64,000 nucleotides of DNA from Methanobacterium_D sp040373355 (GTDB lineage Archaea > Methanobacteriota > Methanobacteria > Methanobacteriales > Methanobacteriaceae), in NCBI RefSeq assembly GCF_047495555.1, contig NZ_CP166866.1, positions 806,001 to 870,000 of the forward strand, in the 5' to 3' direction. The position numbers were made by a program, and so were the translations under genes. The notes beneath the pieces were generated by a model that worked only from the letters and a program-made list of their open reading frames with translations, had not been told where the DNA came from and did not search any database. This document shows positions 1 to 9,090 of the stretch, one piece after another; the first letter of the stretch is position 1, and each line of letters begins with the position of its first letter.

Positions 1-89
1 AGATGGATCAGCACAACCGAGGAGACCACAATTCTGTGAACATTTATGAATCACTCTTTAAAGAGATTCATGAGTATTCGTGGATTTAG
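1..89 (+). CDS. possible 3' end of an unknown gene (partial)
   Basis: One frame is open from the left edge to a TAG at 87-89 and would give a C-terminal tail ending EIHEYSWI. No family is recognised. The first 45 bases are less AT-rich than normal spacers here, which fits coding sequence, but the frame also covers a strong inverted repeat (46-71). It could simply be the fdhC leader. Confidence 0.25.
   Translation, partial: MDQHNRGDHNSVNIYESLFKEIHEYSWI
46..71. promoter_or_regulatory. inverted repeat upstream of fdhC
   Basis: ATGAAT (46-51) pairs with ATTCAT (66-71), and the inner CTCTTT (54-59) with AAAGAG (60-65); only CA (52-53) is unpaired. It lies 25 bases before the fdhC ribosome binding site. 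No T-run follows, so an operator or leader hairpin is more likely than a terminator. This is inference from position and symmetry. Confidence 0.45.
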
Positions 90-111
90 GATATTAAAAG
101 GAGGTAAATAT

Positions 112-990
112 ATGGCGTCATCTTTTAAATCACCTGCAGACACAGCAAAAGCGTGTGTGGGTATCGCAGCGTTAAAAGAAAAAGCCCCATTAAGCAATTT
201 ACTCTTGTTAAGTTTTTTAGCAGGTGCATACATTGCATTCGGAGGACTTTTAGCTGAAGTTGCAACCGGAGGTCTAGCAGCAGCTGGTGCTCCCCCAGGA
301 ATTGTTAAATTACTCTTTGGTGCAGTGTTCCCTGTCGGATTGATGCTTGTTATTATAGCAGGTTCTGAATTGTTTACAGGTAACAACATGTACATGCCTT
401 TTGGAATACTTCAAGGGGAAGCAAGCTGGTTTGGTCTTATCCGTAACTGGATAGGAAGTTGGGTTTTCAACCTTATAGGTGCTTTATTTGTAGCATATTT
501 CTTAGCTGTAGCTACAGGTATATTAACTGCAGAACCATGGGCTGCTTCTGCTCTTACAATTGCTAAAACAAAAGCTCTTGGTGGAGCAACATTTGTAGCA
601 GGAGGAAAAACTGTAACTTCTCTATCTTGGATGCAAGTATTCTTAAGAGCTATAGGATGTAACTGGCTTGTATGTCTTGCAGTATACCTTGCTATTGCTT
701 CAGATGATGTAATTGGTAAAATATTAGGAATATGGTTCCCAATTATGGCTTTCGTAACCATGGGATTCGAGCACGTTGTTGCAAACATGTTCTTTATACC
801 AGTCGGTATATTCTTAGGTGGAGTATCATGGACACAGTTCTTTATAAACAATATGATACCAGCTACTTTAGGAAACATCATTGGTGGAGCAGTATTTGTT
901 GCAGCAATCTACTGGTGGACTTACCTTAGAGGAACAGGCGTACCTAAAACAGAAGCTGCTGAAACAGGAGCTAAAGGTACAAGTAAATAA
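112..990 (+). CDS. fdhC: formate transporter FdhC (formate/nitrite transporter family)
   Basis: This 292-residue integral membrane protein should carry formate into the cell. Family features visible are about six hydrophobic segments, the early PADTAKACVGIAALKEKAP region, and SELFTGNNMYMPFG near residues 84-98, typical of the FNT channel family. The ATG at 112 is chosen because a near-perfect AAAAGGAGGT lies at 96-105; an in-frame ATG at 46 has no such site and would add 22 polar residues. It heads the fdhC-fdhA-fdhB group, the usual order in Methanobacterium. A terminator-like hairpin follows at once, so fdhAB may be transcribed partly separately. Confidence 0.95.
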   Translation: MASSFKSPADTAKACVGIAALKEKAPLSNLLLLSFLAGAYIAFGGLLAEVATGGLAAAGAPPGIVKLLFGAVFPVGLMLVIIAGSELFTGNNMYMPFGILQGEASWFGLIRNWIGSWVFNLIGALFVAYFLAVATGILTAEPWAASALTIAKTKALGGATFVAGGKTVTSLSWMQVFLRAIGCNWLVCLAVYLAIASDDVIGKILGIWFPIMAFVTMGFEHVVANMFFIPVGIFLGGVSWTQFFINNMIPATLGNIIGGAVFVAAIYWWTYLRGTGVPKTEAAETGAKGTSK

Positions 991-992
991 GT

Positions 993-1037
993 AATGGAAA
1001 GGATTATCCTTCCATTTTCATTTTTATTTTTTTTCTG
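993..1037 (+). terminator. hairpin plus T-rich tract after fdhC
   Basis: AATGGAA (993-999) pairs with TTCCATT (1010-1016), and GGA (1001-1003) with TCC (1007-1009) around a TTA loop. T-rich sequence follows, ending in a run of eight T at about 1027-1034. It may be a partial terminator separating the fdhC and fdhAB transcripts. Confidence 0.6.
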
Positions 1038-1107
1038 AAAAGAGAAGGAACTTAAATTTATAATTTCATAAAATATCTAAATAGAATTTACTTATGGGTC
1101 AGTAATA

Positions 1108-1127
1108 ATTATCTAGATTAAGATAAT
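1108..1127. promoter_or_regulatory. inverted repeat in the fdhC-fdhA spacer
   Basis: ATTATCT (1108-1114) and AGATAAT (1121-1127) form a perfect 7-bp inverted repeat with a 6-base spacer, about 55 bases before fdhA. AT-rich TATA-like sequence follows (about 1139-1152). Half-sites of the same kind occur before mvhD (4546-4568), which suggests a shared regulator of the formate genes; this is inference. Confidence 0.4.
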
Positions 1128-1180
1128 AGAACTGGAAGTTATAACTTATAACTCTTATTTGTAAATAAAGGAGGTAAACA

Positions 1181-3286
1181 ATGAATATCCAATATACTCC
1201 AACAACATGTCCATACTGTGGATGTGGATGTGGTTTTAACCTTGTAAGTGTAGATGGGAAACTTGCAGGTGTGGAACCATGGAAAAGAAATCCTGTAAAT
1301 GAAGGGAAATTGTGCCCAAAAGGTAATTTCTCATATGAATTCGTTCACAGAGATGATAGATTAACTACACCTTTAATTAAGGAAAATGGTGAATTCAGGG
1401 AAGCAACATGGGACGAAGCTTTAGATTTAGTTGCATCCAAATTAACTGGAATAAAAGCTGAAAATCCAGAAGCACTTGCATTCCTTTCATCAGCAAGATG
1501 TACAAACGAAGAAAACTATGTTTTACAGAAATTTGTACGTACTGTGATAGGAACACACAACATAGACCACTGTGCTCGATTATGTCACGGTCCTTCAGTT
1601 GCAGGACTTGCACAGACATTTGGATCAGGGGCTATGACTAATTCAATAAAGAGCGTATCTGAAGCTGATGTTGTATTCTTAATAGGAACTAACACCTTAG
1701 AACAACACCCTCTGATGTGGAGAAGAGTACTACAGGCTAAAGAGAAAGGGGCTAAAATTATAGTTGCAGATCCAAGATACACTCCTTCTGCTAAACAGGC
1801 TGATCTTTACCTACCATTTAAATCAGGAACTGACGTGGCATTATTAAACGCCATGATGAACGTTATAATTGAAGAAGGACTAGAGGACAAAGAGTTCATA
1901 GAATCCAGAACTAAGGACTTCGAAGAGCTAAAAGAAATGGTCAAAAAATATCCTCTAGACAAAGTAGCAAACATAACTGAAGCTGATGCAGAATTAATTA
2001 AAGAAGCAGCATTGATGTATGCAAAAGCAGACAAAGCAGCTATTCTTTTCTCAATGGGTATAACACAACACACTGTTGGTACAGAGAACGTTATGTCCAC
2101 ATCTAACCTTGCAATGCTTACCGGTAACCTTGGAAAACCTGGTACAGGTGTCAACCCACTTAGAGGTCAAAACAACGTACAGGGTGCTTGTGATATGGGG
2201 GCACTTCCAGTTGTATATCCTGGATATCAGGCTGTTATAGATGAAAAACTTGGAGAAAAAATGGCTAATTCCTGGGGATGCGGCGATCTAAGCTGTAAAC
2301 CTGGTCTTACAGTAGTAGAAATTATGAACGCTGCACATGCTGGTGATATTAAAGGGATTTACATAATGGGTGAAAACCCAATGATATCTGACCCAGATAT
2401 TCAACACGTTCAAGAATCATTAGAAAACCTGGACTTTTTAGTAGTTCAAGATATATTCTTAACCGAAACAGCAGAACTTGCTGATGTGGTACTTCCTGCA
2501 AAGTCATGGGCTGAAAAAGACGGAACTTTTACCAGTACAGAAAGACGTGTTCAGCCAATACGAAAGGCAGTTGAAGGACCTGGTGAAGCTAGAGACGATT
2601 GGGATATAGTTTCTGATGTTGCAAAAAGAATGGGATCTGACTTATTTAATTACAACTCTGCACAGGAGATATTTGAAGAAATTAGAACAGTAACTCCTCA
2701 ATATGCAGGTATGAGTAAGGAAAGATTAGCAAAACCAGAAGCACTTCACTGGCCTTGCCCAGATGAGGAACATCCTGGAACTCCTATACTTCATATGGAA
2801 AGATTTGCAACTCCTGATGGTCTCGGTGTATTCAAAGCTATCGAATACAAGCCACCAGCAGAAGTTACAGATGAAGAATATCCATTTACACTAACTACTG
2901 GACGTATGCTCTTCCACTGGCACACAGGTAGTATGACCAGAAGATCAGATACACTAGCTCGTGAAGTTCCAACAGGTTTTGTTGAAATTAACACCGAAGA
3001 TGCAGCCAGACTTGGTATAAAGAATAAAGAAATTGTCAGTGTCAAAACAAGACGTGGAGAAATCGAAATTCCTGCTAAAGTTACTCCGGATATCATGGAA
3101 GGAATAGTATTCATACCATTCCACTTCGTAGAGTGCGCAGCTAACATACTTACTAGTGGAGCAGAATTGGATCCTTTCGCTAAGATGCCAGAACTCAAAG
3201 TTTCTGCAGCAAGTATTTCAAAAATAGATTCTCCAGCAGGAATGACAGAAACAGTGTATCCAAAAACAGCTGACAAGATGGGGTGA
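1181..3286 (+). CDS. fdhA: formate dehydrogenase alpha subunit FdhA (molybdopterin, [4Fe-4S])
   Basis: Catalytic subunit of the F420-dependent formate dehydrogenase, oxidising formate to CO2. At the N terminus C10, C13, C17 and C45 bind one [4Fe-4S] cluster. The Mo/W ligand is Cys135 followed by His136 (ARLCHGPSVAGL), so this is the cysteine and not the selenocysteine form. The molybdopterin oxidoreductase domain follows, and the C-terminal dinucleotide-binding domain begins near residue 575. The length of 701 is normal. A GGAGGTAAACA site precedes the ATG. fdhB starts 4 bases after the stop, so the two are surely cotranscribed. Confidence 0.97.
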   Translation: MNIQYTPTTCPYCGCGCGFNLVSVDGKLAGVEPWKRNPVNEGKLCPKGNFSYEFVHRDDRLTTPLIKENGEFREATWDEALDLVASKLTGIKAENPEALAFLSSARCTNEENYVLQKFVRTVIGTHNIDHCARLCHGPSVAGLAQTFGSGAMTNSIKSVSEADVVFLIGTNTLEQHPLMWRRVLQAKEKGAKIIVADPRYTPSAKQADLYLPFKSGTDVALLNAMMNVIIEEGLEDKEFIESRTKDFEELKEMVKKYPLDKVANITEADAELIKEAALMYAKADKAAILFSMGITQHTVGTENVMSTSNLAMLTGNLGKPGTGVNPLRGQNNVQGACDMGALPVVYPGYQAVIDEKLGEKMANSWGCGDLSCKPGLTVVEIMNAAHAGDIKGIYIMGENPMISDPDIQHVQESLENLDFLVVQDIFLTETAELADVVLPAKSWAEKDGTFTSTERRVQPIRKAVEGPGEARDDWDIVSDVAKRMGSDLFNYNSAQEIFEEIRTVTPQYAGMSKERLAKPEALHWPCPDEEHPGTPILHMERFATPDGLGVFKAIEYKPPAEVTDEEYPFTLTTGRMLFHWHTGSMTRRSDTLAREVPTGFVEINTEDAARLGIKNKEIVSVKTRRGEIEIPAKVTPDIMEGIVFIPFHFVECAANILTSGAELDPFAKMPELKVSAASISKIDSPAGMTETVYPKTADKMG

Positions 3287-3290
3287 TCAC

Positions 3291-4484
3291 ATGGTTCAAG
3301 TAAACGATATGTATTATGCGTTATCTTCAAACGATGAGATAGCTGAAAGTGGGGAATGTGGGGGTGCAGTAACATCCATACTTAAATTTATGCTCGAAGA
3401 AGGCATTGTTGACGCAGTTTTAGCTGTTAAAAAGGGTGCAGACTTGTATGATGCAGTACCAACACTAATAACCGATCCAGCAGAAGTTATTGAATCAGCA
3501 GGTTCGCTACACTGTGGTACACTAAACCTAGCAAAAGTTGTTAGCAAATACCTCAATGGTGCAGATGACATAAAAATAGCAGTCACAACCAAACCTTGCG
3601 ATGCAATGACCCTAAGGGAATTAATGAAAAAAGAAAAGGTCAACGAAGAAAATGTAGTAATGGTTGGACTAAACTGTGGTGGAACACTACCTCCAGTACA
3701 AGCTCGTGAAATGATAGAAGAGCTCTATGAAATTGATCCAGACACTGTTGTTAAAGAAGAAATTACTAAAGGTAAATTAGTAATAGAGACTGCAGAAGAT
3801 GAAAAAGGAATCAGTATCGATGAGCTTGAAGATCAGGGAGTAGGTAGAAGAACAAACTGCAGACGTTGTGAGACTAATATACCGAAAATGTCTGATTTAG
3901 CTCTTGGTAACTGGGGTGTTATTGGACCTCTTGCAGGAAAAGCAACTTTCATCGAAGTATTCACAGACAAAGGCGCTGAAATCCTTGAAAAAGCAATAGA
4001 AAAAGGTGCATTAACAGTACAAGACCCTATTCCAAAAGGTATTGAAATACGAGAAACCATTGACGGTGCTATGGTACGTTTAGCTAAAAAATGGCAGGCT
4101 AAAGACTTCCCTGAAGATGGTGGTGACTTACTTAAAGCTATAGCTCGATATCAAGACCAACTAAGTAAATGTATAAAATGTTACGGTTGTAGAGAAGCGT
4201 GTCCTCTCTGTTTCTGTTCTGAATGTAATTTAGAAGGAAACGGTACTGAGTGGATAGCTAAAGGTGAACTTCCTCCATCTCCAATGTTCCACTTAGAAAG
4301 ACTAATGCACATAATAGAGTCATGTACAAACTGTGGGCAGTGTGAAGAAGTATGTCCTGGAGAAATTCCACTTGCAAAAATAGCACATGAAGTAAATTCC
4401 AAATTACAGGAAAATACTGGCTATGTAAGAGGAATGGATAATAAGAAAGCACCATTTTCTTATTCTTCAGCACCTGGAAAATAA
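3291..4484 (+). CDS. fdhB: formate dehydrogenase beta subunit FdhB, copy 1 (F420-reducing)
   Basis: Electron-transfer subunit of 397 residues that carries FAD, reduces coenzyme F420 and contains Fe-S clusters. The N-terminal part is the FrhB/FdhB F420-binding domain. The C-terminal part has two ferredoxin-type motifs, CIKCYGCREACPLC and CTNCGQCEEVCPG. It begins 4 bases after fdhA and ends at a perfect palindromic terminator. Long stretches are base-for-base identical to the second copy at 5220-6419 while other stretches are well diverged, which points to gene conversion. Confidence 0.96.
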   Translation: MVQVNDMYYALSSNDEIAESGECGGAVTSILKFMLEEGIVDAVLAVKKGADLYDAVPTLITDPAEVIESAGSLHCGTLNLAKVVSKYLNGADDIKIAVTTKPCDAMTLRELMKKEKVNEENVVMVGLNCGGTLPPVQAREMIEELYEIDPDTVVKEEITKGKLVIETAEDEKGISIDELEDQGVGRRTNCRRCETNIPKMSDLALGNWGVIGPLAGKATFIEVFTDKGAEILEKAIEKGALTVQDPIPKGIEIRETIDGAMVRLAKKWQAKDFPEDGGDLLKAIARYQDQLSKCIKCYGCREACPLCFCSECNLEGNGTEWIAKGELPPSPMFHLERLMHIIESCTNCGQCEEVCPGEIPLAKIAHEVNSKLQENTGYVRGMDNKKAPFSYSSAPGK

Positions 4485-4493
4485 ATTAAAAAT

Positions 4494-4524
4494 AAGTGAG
4501 GAATTCCTCACTTCTTATATTTTA
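4494..4524 (+). terminator. palindromic terminator after fdhAB
   Basis: AAGTGAGGAA (4494-4503) and TTCCTCACTT (4504-4513) form a perfect 20-base palindrome 10 bases after the fdhB stop, followed by T-rich sequence. Confidence 0.7.
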
Positions 4525-4536
4525 TTAATTCACGTT

Positions 4537-4680
4537 TACTGTTTCATTATCTTTAGATTCTAAAGATACAGTACAAATCTGTAAACCACATTTTGTTAAT
4601 AGGATGATTATTTACTTAAATTATTGCTCATACATCTCACCTCTTAAGTAGACAAAACAGTTTATTGCAAAATGTGGTTT
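4537..4680. promoter_or_regulatory. mvhD upstream region with nested inverted repeats
   Basis: The 306-base gap between fdhB and mvhD holds no gene. It contains a near-perfect palindrome at 4548-4568 (TATCTTTAGA / TCTAAAGATA around one base), an outer TACTG/CAGTA pair (4537-4541, 4569-4573), and a separate 13-bp inverted repeat of AAACCACATTTTG (4583-4595) with CAAAATGTGGTTT (4668-4680). Such symmetry suggests regulator sites for the mvhD-fdhB2 unit. No regulator is identifiable. Confidence 0.45.
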
Positions 4681-4790
4681 ATTTTAATTTTTAAGTGGTA
4701 TGATAATGTTTGAAGTATTAAAGCCTGATAAAAGAGTTTCAAATGAGTTGAATACTTCATATAAATTAATTTTAAAGTGGGGGATAACCT

Positions 4791-5219
4791 ATGGAATGGA
4801 ATCCTAAAATAATAGTTTTTTGTTGTAACTGGTGTTCATATGGAGGAGCAGATACTGCAGGTACTGCGAGAATGCAGTATCCTCCAAATGTACGTATAAT
4901 TAGAGTAATGTGTTCTGGAAGAATAAATCCGCTTTTTGTATTAAAAGCATTTGATGAAGGGGCAGATGGTGTAATGGTTGCTGGATGTCACTTTGGAGAT
5001 TGTCATTATGATAGGGGAAATTATGCTTGTGATCGTAGAATTAAAGCATTAAAAACAGTTTTAGATACTATAGGTATTGATGAAGGAAGATTCTATTTAG
5101 ATTGGATATCTGCATCAGAAGGCGAAAAGTTTGCCAATGCAATGAGGATGGTAAGTACCCAAGTGAAAGAACTCGGCCCTTTCTCCTGGAAAAAAAATAA
5201 AGCGGGAATAGGTGATTAG
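4791..5219 (+). CDS. mvhD: MvhD-type hydrogenase/heterodisulfide reductase iron-sulfur subunit
   Basis: This 142-residue protein matches MvhD, the small Fe-S subunit that passes electrons to heterodisulfide reductase HdrABC. Conserved features visible are IIVFCCNWCSYGGAD at the start, the MCSGRINPLFVLKAF stretch and GCHFGDCHYDRGNYACDRR, supplying the cysteines for a [2Fe-2S] cluster. It abuts a second fdhB with no gap (TAG followed by ATG). MvhD next to FdhB rather than next to MvhGA suggests electrons from formate feed the electron-bifurcating Hdr complex directly; the pairing is seen, the flux is inferred. Confidence 0.92.
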   Translation: MEWNPKIIVFCCNWCSYGGADTAGTARMQYPPNVRIIRVMCSGRINPLFVLKAFDEGADGVMVAGCHFGDCHYDRGNYACDRRIKALKTVLDTIGIDEGRFYLDWISASEGEKFANAMRMVSTQVKELGPFSWKKNKAGIGD

Positions 5220-5468
5220 ATGGTTCAAGTAAACGATATGTATTATGCGTTATCTTCAAACGATGAGATAGCTGAAAGTGGGGAATGTGGGGGTGCAGTA
5301 ACATCCATACTTAAATTTATGCTCGAAGAAGGCATTGTTGACGCAGTTTTAGCTGTTAAAAAGGGTGCAGACTTGTATGATGCAGTACCAACACTAATAA
5401 CCGATCCAGCAGAAGTTATTGAATCAGCAGGTTCGCTACACTGTGGTACACTAAACCTAGCAAAAGTT
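5220..5468 (+). repeat. 249-base exact repeat of 3291-3539 (fdhB 5' ends)
   Basis: Every base matches the start of the first fdhB at an offset of 1929, beginning at the ATG and ending abruptly in the LAKV codons. A further exact 141-base block is 3858-3998 against 5787-5927. The sequences between the blocks differ at many sites. This mosaic is the signature of recent gene conversion. Confidence 0.95.
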
Positions 5469-6419
5469 CTTGAAAAGTATCTTGGCGGTGTAAAAAACTT
5501 CAAACTAGCTGTTACAACCAAACCATGTGATGCAAAAACCATTGTAGAGCTCATGAAGCGAAACAGGATTGAAAGAGATAATGTTATAATGGTAGGAGTT
5601 AACTGTGGTGGAACACTACCTCCAGTACAAGCTCGTGAAATGATAGAAAAATTCTATGAAATTGATCCAGACACTGTTGTTAAAGAAGAAATTGCGAAAG
5701 GAAATCTAATTATAGAAACTGCAGATGATGAAAAAGAAATCAGTATTGATAAGCTTGAAGAAGAAGGATTCGGACGAAGGTTAAATTGCAGACGTTGTGA
5801 GACTAATATACCGAAAATGTCTGATTTAGCTCTTGGTAACTGGGGTGTTATTGGACCTCTTGCAGGAAAAGCAACTTTCATCGAAGTATTCACAGACAAA
5901 GGCGCTGAAATCCTTGAAAAAGCAATAAAGGCAGGAGCATTAAGAGTACAAGATCCTGTACCTAAGGGTATTGAGATACGTGCAACTATAGATAATGCAA
6001 TGGTAAATTTGGCTAATAAATGGCAATCTAAAAACTTTGAAGAAAAAGATGGTGAATTAATTAGTATTGACCAGTATATGGATGAATTTGATAAATGTAT
6101 AAAGTGTTACGGTTGTAGAGAAGCTTGTCCTATTTGTTACTGTTTAGAATGTTCTCTTGAGTCAAAAGAAAATAACTGGGTGCCAAAAGGTGAACTTCCT
6201 CCATCTCCAATGTTCCACTTTGTAAGAATGCTCCATATGGTTGATTCATGTACAAACTGTGGGCAGTGTGAAGAAGTATGTCCTGCTGAAATTCCACTTG
6301 CAAGAATCTGGCATGAAATAAATGTCAAACTGCAAGATGTCTTTGGATACTATCCGGGACAGGATTTAGAACAAGAACCACCACTTTCTGTAATAGATAA
6401 AGAGCCAAGTGAGGAATAA
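5220..6419 (+). CDS. fdhB: formate dehydrogenase beta subunit FdhB, copy 2 (MvhD-associated)
   Basis: Second FdhB of 399 residues with the same F420/FAD domain and the same two C-terminal ferredoxin motifs (CIKCYGCREACPIC, CTNCGQCEEVCPA). It starts directly after the mvhD stop; GGTGATTAG before the ATG serves as ribosome binding site, so translation is probably coupled. No second fdhA is present, so it likely shares FdhA or bridges FdhA to MvhD/Hdr. The first 249 bases and a 141-base middle block (5787-5927) are identical to copy 1. Confidence 0.94.
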   Translation: MVQVNDMYYALSSNDEIAESGECGGAVTSILKFMLEEGIVDAVLAVKKGADLYDAVPTLITDPAEVIESAGSLHCGTLNLAKVLEKYLGGVKNFKLAVTTKPCDAKTIVELMKRNRIERDNVIMVGVNCGGTLPPVQAREMIEKFYEIDPDTVVKEEIAKGNLIIETADDEKEISIDKLEEEGFGRRLNCRRCETNIPKMSDLALGNWGVIGPLAGKATFIEVFTDKGAEILEKAIKAGALRVQDPVPKGIEIRATIDNAMVNLANKWQSKNFEEKDGELISIDQYMDEFDKCIKCYGCREACPICYCLECSLESKENNWVPKGELPPSPMFHFVRMLHMVDSCTNCGQCEEVCPAEIPLARIWHEINVKLQDVFGYYPGQDLEQEPPLSVIDKEPSEE

Positions 6420-6485
6420 ACCCAAAATAATGCTTTAATGTTATAATATTAAAGTAATATATTTTTTAAATAGTTCGGTGATATA

Positions 6486-7013
6486 ATGATGCTTGATGAA
6501 GTTTTAAAAGCCAATGAAAAATTTGTTAATGAATTTGAACCTAAAAAATTGAGCCATATACCTCAAAAAAAGCTAGCAATTGTAACATGTATGGATACAA
6601 GACTTACAGGATTTTTAGAACCTGCAATGGGTATTGAAAGAGGGGATGCGAAGATAATAAAGAATGCAGGTAATGCTGTAGTTGACAGGGATGTAATTAG
6701 ATCTGTTGCAGCAGCAATATATGCACTTGGCGCTGAAGAAGTCATGGTGGTTGGACACTATGAATGTGGAATGGCTAATGCAGATCCTGAAAAACTCATA
6801 AGTGCTATGAAGGCACGTGGTGTTGATGAAAAAGCCCTTTCTGAAGTTGATATTAAAGAATGGATTGGTGCAATTGATGGTGAAGAAGAAAATGTTGTTA
6901 AAGTTGTAGAAAAGATTAAAGAGTCACCATTTATCCCTGATGATGTACCAGTACATGGTCTTATAATAGACCTTTATGATGGAAAGATGAAAGTCTTGGT
7001 TGAAGATAGATAA
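6486..7013 (+). CDS. beta-class carbonic anhydrase
   Basis: A 175-residue zinc enzyme interconverting CO2 and bicarbonate. The beta-class zinc ligands are visible: C35 with the D37/R39 dyad in CMDTR, then H91 and C94 in GHYECG. Length and motifs resemble the Cab type of Methanothermobacter. Two consecutive ATG codons (6486, 6489) make the exact start uncertain. Downstream of the formate dehydrogenase genes it plausibly supplies or removes CO2 around formate oxidation or supports carboxylations; that role is inferred from position. Confidence 0.9.
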   Translation: MMLDEVLKANEKFVNEFEPKKLSHIPQKKLAIVTCMDTRLTGFLEPAMGIERGDAKIIKNAGNAVVDRDVIRSVAAAIYALGAEEVMVVGHYECGMANADPEKLISAMKARGVDEKALSEVDIKEWIGAIDGEEENVVKVVEKIKESPFIPDDVPVHGLIIDLYDGKMKVLVEDR

Positions 7014-7030
7014 TCATCTATTATTTTTTT
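7006..7030 (+). terminator. terminator after carbonic anhydrase
   Basis: ATAGAT (7006-7011) pairs with ATCTAT (7016-7021), followed by seven T (7024-7030). The stem overlaps the stop codon. Confidence 0.5.
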
Positions 7031-7345
7031 AAGTTTTAAGTAATAATTTTACCAAAATTAATGATATAATTTACTGTTAGAATAATACTAAATTTATAAA
7101 AATAAATTATTTTAAATTGTTCGTATTCTTTTTAACATTTTAAATCATGATTAATTGCAGTCTATATTGTGTATTGGGGAAGATATATCTACTTTTTTAT
7201 ATTTTAATGTGGATAAAAGTATTATATTATTATTAAATTATCTGGCCATCATACAAAATAACAAGACGAAAAAGATAATTATTAGAAATGAACCATCTTT
7301 AATATAACTAAAACATGTTTTATGTCAATGAGGAGGATTCAAGAA
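7031..7345 (+). promoter_or_regulatory. AT-rich spacer with purP promoter
   Basis: No gene is seen in this gap. A TATA-like TTTAATATA lies at 7298-7306, about 40 bases before the chosen purP start, which leaves room for a short leader carrying the GAGGAGGATT ribosome binding site at 7330-7339. The rest is featureless AT-rich sequence. Confidence 0.4.
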
Positions 7346-8437
<1,092 letters not shown>

Positions 8438-8460
8438 ATGCTATGTAATAAGTATCATTT

Positions 8461-8500
8461 GATGTTATCATTGATAACATCCCTTTATTTTTATTTGAAA
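8461..8500 (+). terminator. terminator after purP
   Basis: GATGTTATC (8461-8469), loop ATT, GATAACATC (8473-8481) form a perfect 9-bp hairpin followed by a T-rich tract. Confidence 0.75.
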
Positions 8501-8591
8501 ATTTTCCTGTTTATTTAATATTCAAAAATCATCGTTATTTTTAAATTATCTAAAAATCAATGACTTATTATAAGATAATTTGGTGTATTAA

Positions 8592-9086
8592 GTGGAAAGT
8601 AGTGAAACTGTTTATAAATCATTAAAAGAAGCGGGAATAGACTTTATAGTGAGTTTGCCGTGTGTAAATTTGGGTAAAGTCATGGAAATGGTTGATTGTG
8701 ATCCTGATATGACTCATGTGCCTGTAACAAGAGAAGAAGAAGGATTTGGAATTTGTGCAGGAGCATATTTTGCTGGAAAGAAACCTGCAATATTAATGCA
8801 GAATTCTGGTCTTGGAAATTCTGTAAATGTACTGGCATCACTTTACGAACTTTATGCTATTCCAATACTCATGATAATGAGCCATAGAGGTACAGAAGGC
8901 GAATTCATGAATGCTCAAATTCCAATGGGAAAAGCAACAACTGGAGTTCTCGATGCATTAAATATTGCTTATATAAATCCTAAAACTCCTGAAGAAGCAC
9001 TAGAAGTAATCCCGCAGGCATGGAATTTATCTCAAACAGCAAGAGTGCCATTAGGAATATTATTAGAAATTCCTTTCTGGAAGTGA
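8592..9086 (+). CDS. comD: sulfopyruvate decarboxylase alpha subunit
   Basis: ComD is the alpha subunit of the thiamine-diphosphate enzyme that decarboxylates sulfopyruvate to sulfoacetaldehyde in coenzyme M synthesis. The 164 residues match the pyrimidine-binding half of TPP enzymes: VTREEEGFGICAGAYFAGKKP holds the glutamate that activates the cofactor, followed by MQNSGLGNSVN. The start is a GTG with GGTG 7-10 bases upstream. comE follows after 4 bases; the two genes encode one enzyme. Confidence 0.94.
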   Translation: MESSETVYKSLKEAGIDFIVSLPCVNLGKVMEMVDCDPDMTHVPVTREEEGFGICAGAYFAGKKPAILMQNSGLGNSVNVLASLYELYAIPILMIMSHRGTEGEFMNAQIPMGKATTGVLDALNIAYINPKTPEEALEVIPQAWNLSQTARVPLGILLEIPFWK

Positions 9087-9090
9087 TAAA

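Noticed and set aside
1181..3286. Selenocysteine in FdhA
   Set aside because: The active-site position is a TGT Cys codon (C135 before His136), with no in-frame TGA.
2791..3375. 194-codon frame antisense to fdhA and fdhB
   Set aside because: fdhA and fdhB are certain; the antisense frame has no binding site and no homology that I recognise. A matching antisense frame at 5068-5304 exists only because fdhB is duplicated.
3291..6419. Mobile element causing the fdhB duplication
   Set aside because: The identical blocks start and stop inside the genes, with no terminal repeats or transposase; gene conversion fits better.
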